Shown: positions 45,049 to 53,650 of the stretch, in pieces
How positions within the stretch are numbered: the first letter of the stretch is position 1
Layout: each line of letters opens with the position of its first letter
From: Rhizobium sp. BK376
GTDB lineage: Bacteria > Pseudomonadota > Alphaproteobacteria > Rhizobiales > Rhizobiaceae
Length of the DNA: 64,000 bases
Assembly: GCF_004341625.1 (NCBI RefSeq)
Contig: NZ_SLZG01000001.1
Location: forward strand, 372,001 to 436,000
Reading direction: 5' to 3'
Notes under the pieces: model-generated
Told to the model about the DNA's origin: nothing
Seen by the model: the letters and a program-made list of their open reading frames with translations, nothing else
Database searches by the model: none
Position numbers and translations under genes: made by a program

Positions 45049-46035
45049 TCAGCCATCCCCTCGCCGCTCGACCGTCAGTACCATGGGCATCGCCCAATTC
45101 GCGCTGCTTATCGGCCATCTGAGAAGCCTGACCTCGTCGCCATAGACCTGTGCCTCCCATTTCGCGTAGAATTTCCGCTGAAATCCATTCAGCCTCACGC
45201 TTTGGCAGGCGATCGGGCCGCCATCGAAGTTCAGCGCGATCTTCAGGTTCAGTGGCGATGCCTTCAGGAAATCGGCGAGGCGATCGAGTGGAAAGAAGGC
45301 TTCCTTGGTCGTGCCGACAATCATACGTCCATCGCCATCCTTGGCCACGAAGGTTCGGTTGGCGAGCCATCGGCTCTTGACCGGCACATGTGTCTCACCG
45401 TCAGGCCCGAGCAACAGCGGATAGGACACCATTGCATTGGTTGCACCTTGAAAAGCCGTTTGCCATGTCTGTGCGGACAGATCCTTGATGTCCGCGAAGC
45501 CGTCACCGGCAATGAAAACGCCGGCCTTGGCATCGTAGTCTTTCGGCCCCATCGGCACACCCTCGCTTAGCATCGGCGTATCCGGCGCACCTTTGAGATT
45601 GTAGTAGCTGCCGTTGACGATCAGCACCGCTTTCGGAAGTACCTTCTCCCATTCGTCGATGCCCATATTCCCGGCCGGCGCATTGCGCGCCACGAAGCGA
45701 TATAGCGCGGGATCGATGCGATTGAGCAGGATGGTATCGACCTGACGGCCACCGACCATGACGGGAAGCTCGGAGACCTCGAAGCCCTTTTCCACCTCGC
45801 GCCAAGCAAACGGTCCGGCTGTGGCGACAGGTTCGGGATTGCTGAGGGATAGCTGCATTGCCGGCGAAAGGCGCGGATCATCGGCCTTGATGCTGATCCA
45901 GTATGTGCCGCCTCTCCGCCATATCGAATTGAAGCCATAGGCGGCCGACCGATTCCACAACCAAGCCGAAGCTCCCAGGACAACGACCAAAACAATGCCT
46001 ACTGCTGCAAAGAAGACTCTGACTCTCAACGACAT
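45049..46035 (-). CDS. Phosphodiester glycosidase family protein (NAGPA-like)
   Basis: 328 residues. A single N-terminal TM or signal anchor (VFFAAVGIVLVVVLGASAWL) is followed by an exported domain with family features VLIVNGSYYNLKGAPDTPML and LNFDGGPIACQSVRL. The family includes eukaryotic uncovering enzyme and bacterial cell-wall teichoic-type glycosidases; the substrate here is unknown. The gene is alone on its strand and is bracketed by two copies of the ABC-F 5' end, so it appears to have been inserted. Start ATG at 46035. Confidence 0.8.
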   Translation of the reverse strand: MSLRVRVFFAAVGIVLVVVLGASAWLWNRSAAYGFNSIWRRGGTYWISIKADDPRLSPAMQLSLSNPEPVATAGPFAWREVEKGFEVSELPVMVGGRQVDTILLNRIDPALYRFVARNAPAGNMGIDEWEKVLPKAVLIVNGSYYNLKGAPDTPMLSEGVPMGPKDYDAKAGVFIAGDGFADIKDLSAQTWQTAFQGATNAMVSYPLLLGPDGETHVPVKSRWLANRTFVAKDGDGRMIVGTTKEAFFPLDRLADFLKASPLNLKIALNFDGGPIACQSVRLNGFQRKFYAKWEAQVYGDEVRLLRWPISSANWAMPMVLTVERRGDG

Positions 46036-46253
46036 GTGATACTCTGAATCTAAAATTCTTCTTAAAATGGCGTTTTCAGAAATTTCACCGGAAGAGTTGC
46101 AGTCTGAACAAAGCTTTTTTGCGGCAACAATTCCGGCTCAAGACGATGCGCCGGCGGAACTCGTGCCTCCGACTGACCAAGTGGATGGACGACGCCGTGG
46201 ATTTACAGCCAAACAAGCTATTCGCGTCCACCCGCTGAGCCCTTGCCTTCCCC

Positions 46254-46348
46254 GCCGACTTCGGCCAAAACCGCGCCATGATCACGATATCAGACATTTC
46301 CGCCCGTATTGCCGGGCGCCTGCTTCTCGACAATGCCAGCGTCTCGCT
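46254..46348. repeat. Direct repeat copy 2: intact ABC-F 5' end
   Basis: The functional counterpart of 44920-45013, covering 24 bases before the ABC-F ATG (46278) and its first 23 codons. Confidence 0.88.
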
Positions 46349-48161
46349 GCCCTCGGGCACAAAGGCAGGCCTGGTCGGGCGCAATGGCGCGGGCAAGTCA
46401 ACGCTTTTTCGCATCATCACCGGCGATCTCGGCGCGGAGACCGGATCGGTCTCGATCCCGAAGAATGCGCGCATCGGCCAGGTGGCGCAGGAAGCGCCGG
46501 GCACCGAGGATTCGCTGATCGAGATCGTTCTGTCAGCCGACAAGGAGCGCACCGCGCTGATGGCGGAATCGGAAACCGCGACCGATCCCCACCGCATCGC
46601 CGAAATCCAGATGCGTCTTGTCGATATCGATGCACATTCGGCGGAAGCCCGCGCGGCCAGCATCCTTGCCGGTCTCGGCTTCAGCCAGGAGGCGCAGGCG
46701 CGCCCGGCATCCGCCTTTTCCGGCGGCTGGCGCATGCGCGTGGCGTTGGCCTCCGTGCTCTTTGCCGAACCGGACCTTCTGCTGCTGGACGAACCGACCA
46801 ACTATCTCGACCTCGAAGGCACGATGTGGCTGGAGGATTATATCCGCCGTTATCCGCATACCGTCATCATCATCAGCCACGACCGCGACCTTCTGAACAA
46901 TGCCGTCAACTCGATCGTGCATCTGGACCAGAAGAAGCTCACCTTCTATCGCGGCGGCTACGACCAGTTCGAGCGCCAGAAGGCCGAGAACGACGAGTTG
47001 CAGATGAAGGCGAAGGCGAAGAACGAGGCCGCCCGCAAGCATCTGCAGAGCTTCATCGACCGGTTCAAGGCGAAGGCTTCAAAGGCCCGGCAGGCGCAGA
47101 GCCGCGTCAAGGCGCTGGAGCGCATGGGCACGGTTGCGTCGGTTATCGAGGATCATGTCCAGCCGATCACTTTTCCGGAGCCAGACAAGCAGCCCGCCTC
47201 CCCGATCGTCGCGATCCAGGGAGGAGCCGTGGGCTACACGCCGGGCAATCCCATCCTGAAGGGCCTCAATCTCCGCATCGACAATGACGACCGCATCGCG
47301 CTTCTCGGCTCGAACGGCAACGGCAAATCGACCTTCGCGAAATTCATCTCCGGACGGCTTGAGCCAGAGAGTGGCGCGGTCAAGCTCGCTCCCAGCCTGA
47401 AGATCGGCTTCTTCGCGCAGCACCAGCTCGACGACCTCGTTCCCAACGAGACGCCGGTCGAACATGTGCGCCGCCTGATGCCTGATGCGCCCGAGGCGAA
47501 GGTACGCTCCCGCGTGGCGCAGATGGGCCTGGCGACCGAGAAGATGGCGACGGCCGCCAAGGACCTTTCGGGCGGCGAGAAGGCGCGCCTGCTGATGGGG
47601 CTTGCCGCCTTCCATGCGCCTAACCTTCTGATCCTCGACGAGCCGACGAACCATCTTGATATCGACAGCCGCCGGGCGCTGATCGAGGCGCTCAATGACT
47701 ACGAGGGCGCCGTCATCCTGATCTCGCACGACCGCTATCTGATCGAGGCGACCGTCGATCGGCTCTGGCTGGTCAACAACGGCACGGTCACGACCTTCGA
47801 AGGCGATATGGACGAGTATCGCGACCTGATCGTTTCTTCCGGTAAAAAAAAAGAAGAAAAGCCGCAGCTAGCTGAGGACGCAGGCTCGAAGGCCGACCAG
47901 CGTAAACTGAATGCGGACCGCCGCGCCTCGCTCGCGCCGCTCAAGAAAAAGATCAACGAAATCGAATCCTTGACGGCGAAGCTGGAGAAACAGATTCAGG
48001 CGCTTGATGCAGAACTTGCAGATCCGGCGCTCTATGAAAAGACCCCGGCAAAGGCTGCCGACAAGGCCAAGCAGCGTGGCGAAGCGGCGGCAAAGCTGGC
48101 GGCTGCGGAAGAGCAATGGCTGGAACTTTCGTCGGAATATGAAACGGCGATGGCGGGTTAA
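46278..48161 (+). CDS. ABC-F family ATP-binding protein
   Basis: 627 residues with two ABC domains and no membrane part: Walker A GRNGAGKST and GSNGNGKST, signatures FSGGWRMRVALA and LSGGEKARLLMG, Walker B LLLLDEPTNYLD and LLILDEPTNHLD. The linker between them is long and charged, and a C-terminal coiled coil (LKKKINEIESLTAKLEKQ) follows, as in Uup/YheS-type proteins that act on the ribosome. It is not a classical transporter. Start ATG 46278 (MITISDISARIAGRL) lies in direct repeat copy 2. Confidence 0.94.
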   Translation: MITISDISARIAGRLLLDNASVSLPSGTKAGLVGRNGAGKSTLFRIITGDLGAETGSVSIPKNARIGQVAQEAPGTEDSLIEIVLSADKERTALMAESETATDPHRIAEIQMRLVDIDAHSAEARAASILAGLGFSQEAQARPASAFSGGWRMRVALASVLFAEPDLLLLDEPTNYLDLEGTMWLEDYIRRYPHTVIIISHDRDLLNNAVNSIVHLDQKKLTFYRGGYDQFERQKAENDELQMKAKAKNEAARKHLQSFIDRFKAKASKARQAQSRVKALERMGTVASVIEDHVQPITFPEPDKQPASPIVAIQGGAVGYTPGNPILKGLNLRIDNDDRIALLGSNGNGKSTFAKFISGRLEPESGAVKLAPSLKIGFFAQHQLDDLVPNETPVEHVRRLMPDAPEAKVRSRVAQMGLATEKMATAAKDLSGGEKARLLMGLAAFHAPNLLILDEPTNHLDIDSRRALIEALNDYEGAVILISHDRYLIEATVDRLWLVNNGTVTTFEGDMDEYRDLIVSSGKKKEEKPQLAEDAGSKADQRKLNADRRASLAPLKKKINEIESLTAKLEKQIQALDAELADPALYEKTPAKAADKAKQRGEAAAKLAAAEEQWLELSSEYETAMAG

Positions 48162-48353
48162 GTCTAAGGGCCTGCGGGATTATTGCGCCCTAGCAGACGG
48201 CAGACACCCTCTTCACGTTGGATCAAAAATTGCGATTCACGAAGGAGTGAATGGCATGATTTGGAGAAATTTGATCCGAATCACGCTATCCGGTTCCATC
48301 ACGGGTGGCGGCGCACGGCTGCCGAGCCCGCTTTTTTTGGGAAAGCTGATCAC

Positions 48354-49361
48354 GTGCGGTCGACCTCAAGCCACTGGACTATTCGCAAGACTATCGGCCT
48401 CGCCGGCGTAGCGGCCCTCCTCTTTTGCGGCCCGCAAGCCTCCGTCGCGGCACAGCAGCCGAGCGTTCCGGCCTGGCTCAGCGCGCATGTCGGCTTCGGG
48501 CCGGGGCAGATCGCCTGGCCTGTGCTTTCGAGAGCGCGCGCGCTCTACATGCAGCGCGTCAGCGAAGGCAAGGTGAAGAACCCCTGCTACTTCGCGATGG
48601 ACGCGACGAAGCCGAACGATCCGAGCGGCGAGAAGACAGGCGGCCGGTTCTACGTCATCTGCGAGGCCAGCCAGTCGTTTCGCGCCATTTCGGCCGGGCA
48701 CGGCAGTGGCCGCGACCTGAAGGGTGCCGCCGATTTCTCCAATGGGCGGGAATGCGCGCGGAACTTCGGCAACGCCATGGATTCAAACCTGACGACCGGC
48801 GGCTCCTATATGACCAGCGAGGTCAAGACCACGTTCAAGGGCTATTACCGAGCTTCGGGCATGAAGGATGCAGCCTACGTGCGCTCGTTTCTGCAGTTTG
48901 ACGGGGAAGGCGAAACCGCCAATGCCCGCCAGCGCGCCATCGGCGGCCATGCGGCTGCAAAGGTCTCGGGCATATGCATGATGAAGAACCCGCAAAGCCC
49001 CTATGCGAACCACGACGGATATGTTCCGTTCGGCACGCTGGTGACCTATGCCGGCGGCCGCAGCGACGGCTGCACCAGTTGGACACCCGCCGACGCCACG
49101 CAAGTCATGTCCATGACGAAGGACAATCCGACGACGCTTTATATCTACCCTGAATCGGCAGATATCGCCGCGGTCGCCAAGGCTGTGGGAACGCACGCCT
49201 CGTTGAGCCAGGCCGGGCTCTACTGGAACGACGATTGCCTGAAGGAAATCAGCACTCCGAAATTCTGGCCGAAGACGACGCTCGAGCCGATCATCGTCAA
49301 ATACAAGCAGGACCATCCGCCACCGCCAAGCAAGCCTATTCCGATCTGCGCGACGCAGTAA
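48354..49361 (+). CDS. Murein L,D-transpeptidase-like exported protein
   Basis: 335 residues from GTG 48354; the frame runs on upstream but without signals. A signal peptide (to about ASVAA, residue 33) leads to a domain with ISAGHGSGRDLKG, TGGSYMTSEVKTTFKGYY, RQRAIGGHAAAKV and GRSDGCTSWTP. The H...SxGC pattern fits the catalytic His and Cys of the YkuD_2-type transpeptidase family. A Pro-rich C-terminus follows. Peptidoglycan cross-linking is inferred, not shown. Confidence 0.7.
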   Translation: MRSTSSHWTIRKTIGLAGVAALLFCGPQASVAAQQPSVPAWLSAHVGFGPGQIAWPVLSRARALYMQRVSEGKVKNPCYFAMDATKPNDPSGEKTGGRFYVICEASQSFRAISAGHGSGRDLKGAADFSNGRECARNFGNAMDSNLTTGGSYMTSEVKTTFKGYYRASGMKDAAYVRSFLQFDGEGETANARQRAIGGHAAAKVSGICMMKNPQSPYANHDGYVPFGTLVTYAGGRSDGCTSWTPADATQVMSMTKDNPTTLYIYPESADIAAVAKAVGTHASLSQAGLYWNDDCLKEISTPKFWPKTTLEPIIVKYKQDHPPPPSKPIPICATQ

Positions 49362-49612
49362 GGCGGGGCCACAGGAGCAATCCTTTAACGGCTGCAACGT
49401 CTGACCGCTGCGTGTCTACGGGCGCGGGCTGGTATGGCGTTGGCCATCCCTTGCGCCTGAAATCGGCCGGAAGCGTCCCGTATGCCCCAAAGACACACTC
49501 CCTGTTTTGGTCCGCGTCTAAGGCCGGTTTCCCGCTCAATTTAAACCGAACGTTAACCATAATCGGAAAAATTACGCCCAACATTCATTGATTTATATGT
49601 TGAACGGTTCCG

Positions 49613-50509
49613 ATGTCTTTTCGCGTACTGCTGGCAAGCCTTGCCATTTCCCTCTCCGTTGCCGGCTGTGCGACCAAACCTCCGGAATCAGCGGCTTCGC
49701 TGAAGACGGCCTATGCGGCGTCCCCCACCGAAACGAAGGCTCTGAAAGCCAACGATCCTGTTTCGATGGAGCCTTCCTCCTGGGGCGGCACACAAACCGC
49801 CGAGTTGGACCCGGTCACCACGCATTCCGTCTTCGGTCATCATCTCGCGGGGCGCACGCTCTACGTTTCCTCGCTCAGCGACATCAAGCTTGCCGACAAA
49901 GAAGTGATCCTGACCTTCGACGACGGCCCGATGCCCGGCAAGACCGAGCATATTCTGGCCGCGCTCGACGAATTCGGCGTCAAGGCCTCCTTCATGATGG
50001 TTGGAGAGATGGCGCAGGCCCATCCGGAGATCGCCCGCAAGGTGCTCGCCGACGGCAATACGATCGGCAGCCATACGTTCAAGCACCCCGATCTCGACAA
50101 GATGAGCTTCGACCAGGCGATGGCCGAGATCCAGCGCGGCGAAAACGCCGTGGTGAAGGCCGTCGGTTCAGACGTCAATTTCTTCCGCTTCCCCTATCTC
50201 GCCGATTCGAAGAAGCTGCGCGCTGCCGTTGCGATGCGCGATCTTGTCGTCATGGATGTCGATGTCGACAGCAAGGACTATTTCAGCGTGACGCCCGTCG
50301 CTGTCATGCAGCGGACCATGAACGAGCTGCACAAGCGCGGCCGCGGCATCATCCTGATGCACGACATCCACACGCGCACCGCAGCCATGCTGCCGACCCT
50401 GCTCAACCGGCTCGAAAGAGAGGGATACAAGGTCGTCACGCTGCGCTATAACAAGCGGCCCGTGTCCTCGGACGTCGTCGCGCAGGCGGACACCCGGACG
50501 ATCCGCTGA
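49613..50509 (+). CDS. Polysaccharide deacetylase family lipoprotein
   Basis: 298 residues. Lipoprotein signal (SVAGC, Cys19), then an NodB-homology domain: LTFDDGPMPGKT (motif 1), GSHTFKHPDLDKM (motif 2 with metal His), NFFRFPYLADS (motif 3) and IILMHDIHTRTAA (motif 5). The metal triad D-H-H is intact, so it is an active-type de-N-acetylase of a GlcNAc-containing polymer or peptidoglycan; the target is unknown. Confidence 0.9.
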   Translation: MSFRVLLASLAISLSVAGCATKPPESAASLKTAYAASPTETKALKANDPVSMEPSSWGGTQTAELDPVTTHSVFGHHLAGRTLYVSSLSDIKLADKEVILTFDDGPMPGKTEHILAALDEFGVKASFMMVGEMAQAHPEIARKVLADGNTIGSHTFKHPDLDKMSFDQAMAEIQRGENAVVKAVGSDVNFFRFPYLADSKKLRAAVAMRDLVVMDVDVDSKDYFSVTPVAVMQRTMNELHKRGRGIILMHDIHTRTAAMLPTLLNRLEREGYKVVTLRYNKRPVSSDVVAQADTRTIR

Positions 50510-50613
50510 TCGCCGCGGAGAAACGTTTGCCGGCCTTGCTCGCGGCCGGCTTTCTGCTACAACACCCGCAATAATCATACTTTTCGAGTGAACCATTCAG
50601 AGCGAGCAAGCCC

Positions 50614-51540
50614 ATGTCTGCCATCAACCTTGCCATCGTCGGCGTCGGCAAGATCGTCCGCGATCAGCATCTTCCCTCCATTGCAGCCAATGGCGATTTC
50701 AAGCTTGTGGCGACCGCGAGCCGGCACGGCACCGTCGACGGCATTCCCGCCTATACCTCGATCGAGGCGATGCTCGAGGCAGAGCCCTCTATCGATGCCG
50801 TCTCGCTCTGCATGCCGCCGCAGTATCGCTATGAGGCTGCCTACAAGGCGCTCGTCGCCGGCAAGCACGTCTTCCTTGAAAAGCCGCCGGGCGCGACGCT
50901 TTCCGAAGTAGCCGACCTGCAGGAGCTTGCGGACAAGCAGGGCGCCTCGCTCTTTGCCAGCTGGCATTCGCGCTATGCGGCCGCCGTCGAAGCGGCCAAA
51001 AGCTTTCTCGCCTCGACAACGATGAAGAACATGCATGTCATCTGGAAGGAAGACGTGCGCCACTGGCACCCGAACCAGGAATGGATATGGCAGGCCGGCG
51101 GCCTCGGCGTCTTCGACCCAGGCATCAATGCGCTGTCGATCGTCACCCACATCCTGCCGAAGCCAATGTTCCTCACCGCCGCGACCCTGGACTTCCCGGA
51201 AAATCGCGACGCGCCCGTTGCTGCCGACCTCTATTTCCGCAATGCCGATCACGTGCCCGTCCATGCCGAATTCGACTGGCTCCAGACCGGCAAGCAGAGC
51301 TGGGACATCATCGCCGAAACCGAGGCGGGCCGCATGGAACTCAACGAGGGCGGCTCGAAGCTGTCGGTCGATGGCGAGCTGAAATTCTCCGCACCCGAGG
51401 CCGAGTACCCGGCCCTCTACCGCCGCTTCGCCGAGATCACCAAGGCCGGCACGTCAGACGTCGACCTTGCACCCCTCCGCCACGTAGCCGACGCCTTCAT
51501 GCTCGGCAAGCGCAAGGTCGTGGACGCGTTCTACGACTGA
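50614..51540 (+). CDS. D-galactose / L-arabinose 1-dehydrogenase (Gfo/Idh/MocA family)
   Basis: 308 residues. NAD(P)-binding GVGKIVRDQHLPSI at the N-terminus, the substrate-site motif EKPPGATLSEV, WKEDVRHWHPNQEWIW and FDPGINALSIVTHILP. Position by position it resembles the Azospirillum L-arabinose 1-dehydrogenase (also acting on D-galactose) as I remember it. It would start the non-phosphorylated oxidation of these sugars. No lactonase or dehydratase gene is next to it. Start ATG 50614. Confidence 0.85.
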   Translation: MSAINLAIVGVGKIVRDQHLPSIAANGDFKLVATASRHGTVDGIPAYTSIEAMLEAEPSIDAVSLCMPPQYRYEAAYKALVAGKHVFLEKPPGATLSEVADLQELADKQGASLFASWHSRYAAAVEAAKSFLASTTMKNMHVIWKEDVRHWHPNQEWIWQAGGLGVFDPGINALSIVTHILPKPMFLTAATLDFPENRDAPVAADLYFRNADHVPVHAEFDWLQTGKQSWDIIAETEAGRMELNEGGSKLSVDGELKFSAPEAEYPALYRRFAEITKAGTSDVDLAPLRHVADAFMLGKRKVVDAFYD

Positions 51541-51556
51541 GAAGGCCGCCGAGATT

Positions 51557-51589
51557 GAAAAAGGCCTGGGATCGACCCGGGCCTTTTGT
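51557..51589 (+). terminator. Terminator after the sugar 1-dehydrogenase gene
   Basis: Hairpin arms 51559-51570 and 51576-51587 with one G-T pair, flanked by A and T runs, 17 bases after the stop. Confidence 0.8.
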
Positions 51590-51705
51590 CGTTTTGCCGT
51601 CGAAATCCTGGAATCGGATGACGGCGACATCAGCCTGCCATTACGCCTTTTTTGAGCACTGGCATCCATCTTGCGCAGAATCACGGGCACGGGCATTTTC
51701 CAGAT

Positions 51706-52218
51706 ATGGCGTTTTTCCTGAAAGAGCTCTCCATCGCGATCGGTCTTCTGACCAGTGACCATTCACCGGTCGCCAATGCCGACGGTTGGAAAGACTATGT
51801 CTGGAGAATTCGCCCCGTTGATCAGTGCATTGCCAAGGATAAAAGAGGCTTCTGCCGGATCGTCGACGACAAGTGGGACTGGAAAAGGGACCAGCACTAC
51901 AGCTTCGCTTTTCATATGGATGCGAAGTCAAACACGCTGACCGGCAATCTTAGCCTGGACAATCGTGATCCGATCGACGACGATTTTGTCTGCGTCGTCG
52001 CCATCTTCACCGACAAGAACGATGACGAAGTGGCTGTTCTTTATCAGAACTGGCATTCGCTCCATGGCCGCTCGATCGAGCGGGACGTGCCGGTGCGCCC
52101 TTCCCTGCCCGTCAGCTCGATCGTCAAGGTCGCGGTCGGCTCGAAGCAATGCGATGTTCATGCTTCGCCCGATGCGGCAAACTTCTATCGGACACGGCTG
52201 CAGCTGAACCAGCGATGA
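51706..52218 (+). CDS. Hypothetical protein, function unknown
   Basis: 170 residues from ATG 51706 (MAFFLKELSIAIG). Charged and beta-rich, with four Trp in the first 65 residues (DGWKDYVWRIR, DKWDWKRD) and a Cys in VDQCIAKDKRGFC. No signal peptide or domain that I recognise. No clear ribosome-binding site; an in-frame start 18 codons upstream is possible. It follows a strong terminator and so has its own promoter, if real. Confidence 0.5.
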   Translation: MAFFLKELSIAIGLLTSDHSPVANADGWKDYVWRIRPVDQCIAKDKRGFCRIVDDKWDWKRDQHYSFAFHMDAKSNTLTGNLSLDNRDPIDDDFVCVVAIFTDKNDDEVAVLYQNWHSLHGRSIERDVPVRPSLPVSSIVKVAVGSKQCDVHASPDAANFYRTRLQLNQR

Positions 52219-52267
52219 GTTGCCGGGCATCATTGCCGGTCGCTCACTTAGCCAGCCATTCATTCAC

Positions 52268-52567
52268 CTAGAATGTCTGCAGAATCTCGTCATGGGTTGA
52301 GCCTGCGATAAAGCATTGGCTGGCTTCCCCGAGCATTTGCTGAAACTCGATATCAGTGTTGATTTTCTGATGGTCGCGCTCGTAGGCCTGCAGGTCGTCG
52401 TGCTGGGCGTACCAGAATATCCGGGTCGGATTGCCGGCAAGCGCGCGGCTTGCAACTATCTTGATGGCATACTTCTCTTCGATCAGCTTTGCCGCCTTTT
52501 TGACGAAGGCAAATGCGTCCGGGACTTTCCCCGGGGCGATCGCTGCACTGCGAATCCATGTGATCAT
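52268..52567 (-). CDS. Small dimeric alpha-beta barrel-like protein (monooxygenase/NIPSNAP type)
   Basis: 99 residues from ATG 52567, with AAAGGGAG upstream. The pattern MITWIRSAAIAPGKVPDAFA, IKIVASRALAGNP, RIFWYAQHDDLQAYERDHQ is that of short beta-alpha-beta proteins of the antibiotic-monooxygenase/NIPSNAP fold. The substrate is unknown. It is a weak family assignment. Confidence 0.6.
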   Translation of the reverse strand: MITWIRSAAIAPGKVPDAFAFVKKAAKLIEEKYAIKIVASRALAGNPTRIFWYAQHDDLQAYERDHQKINTDIEFQQMLGEASQCFIAGSTHDEILQTF

Positions 52568-52716
52568 GGAAGCTCCCTTTGGCTCTTGATGAAGACTTTG
52601 CGGGGAGGACACTAGGTCAGCCTGCTGTCAGATTTTGTCAGCAGCCTCAGGAGAATGATTGGGCAAAGTTTAAGCTATCTAGCTTCGAGTGCGGATCCCG
52701 TATCTGGCGGGCGACG

Positions 52717-53166
52717 TCAAGGTCGACGCTTGAGATTCGCGTCCTCGGGCTTTCCCCGGACAAATTCCAGCGCCACCGAACCCGCTCGTATGACTCCGTT
52801 CAAGCCGTAAATCGGCACGAACTCTATCTCCACGTCGGTATTCAACCATTTTCTCGGGTAATAGATACTACGTTCACACCGCTCCAGCAGGGGACGGATG
52901 ATCAGGTCGCCGATCACATTCTGGTGGCTGAAATTCTCGAGTTCGAGATCAATGATGTCGTCTATCAACAAGGTCACGACAGCGTGCTTGCCAACCTCGC
53001 CATTCCCCATGCCCCAAATGTGAATTGAGATCCGGCTTGTGCTGCGTCTGTTGAGAATGACCTGCGTTATCTCGCCGTCGTGGAATATCGGGATATGGCC
53101 GAAATAGGCTGTAAGCTCATCGCCGCCGGGAAAGGCTTTCCAAGCATGTTCGTCCATGCGCTCCAT
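52717..53166 (-). CDS. Imm50-like immunity protein candidate
   Basis: 149 residues. The N-terminal FPGGDELTAYFGHIPIFHDGEI followed by ILNRRSTSRISIHIWGMG resembles the Imm50 family (FG-x-P-FHDxEV pattern). No toxin gene or polymorphic-toxin fragment is visible nearby. It lies 26 bases after holC on the same strand. I judge it an orphan immunity-type gene or a domesticated member; the family call is from memory and tentative. ATG 53157 is an alternative start. Confidence 0.5.
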   Translation of the reverse strand: MERMDEHAWKAFPGGDELTAYFGHIPIFHDGEITQVILNRRSTSRISIHIWGMGNGEVGKHAVVTLLIDDIIDLELENFSHQNVIGDLIIRPLLERCERSIYYPRKWLNTDVEIEFVPIYGLNGVIRAGSVALEFVRGKPEDANLKRRP

Positions 53167-53192
53167 GCCCTGTCGTCCACCTTTTTGAAGCC

Positions 53193-53642
53193 CTACGCCT
53201 TCTTCTCCCAGCGCCCTTCCGGGGTCTGCTGCCAGTAAGTGAGCTTATGCCCCTCGCCTTTCAGCTTCTTCCATTGCGTGCGGGCGCCTTCCAATTGGCC
53301 CTGGTCGTAGCCATCAAACATGAAGACCACGCGATCATAGGCCTCGACCGTCGACGCATCGGCGCCGTCGACGAGGAAGCGGACGGTTGCGGCGTTGCGG
53401 TTATCGGTGGTGGTCGTCAGCAACACCGGTTGCTCTTCCGGCATGTCGCCTTCGTCGGTCCCGTGCGGCAGAAAGCTGTCCTCGCGAAAGGTCCAGAGAT
53501 GGGCATCGAGCAGATCGCGTCTTGCCGTCTCTCGCGTCTGGACGGCAACGCGCCAGCCCCGCTCGACGCTCTTGTCGAGCAGCGGCGGCAGCGCGTCTTC
53601 CATCTTCGATTCCGTCAGGTGGTAGAAAAGGACCTCGGTCAC
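53193..53642 (-). CDS. holC: DNA polymerase III subunit chi
   Basis: 149 residues. Conserved VLFYHLTESKMEDALPPLL at the N-terminus, EQPVLLTTTTDNRNAATVRF and FDGYDQGQLEGARTQWKKLK at the C-terminus. Chi connects the clamp loader to SSB. It is 8 bases after pepA, the conserved pepA-holC order. Confidence 0.92.
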   Translation of the reverse strand: MTEVLFYHLTESKMEDALPPLLDKSVERGWRVAVQTRETARRDLLDAHLWTFREDSFLPHGTDEGDMPEEQPVLLTTTTDNRNAATVRFLVDGADASTVEAYDRVVFMFDGYDQGQLEGARTQWKKLKGEGHKLTYWQQTPEGRWEKKA

Positions 53643-53650
53643 GCCGCAGC

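Noticed and set aside
46067..47287. 406-codon open frame overlapping the ABC-F gene in another frame
   Set aside because: The ABC-F frame has all ATPase motifs; this frame is Arg/Pro-rich noise.
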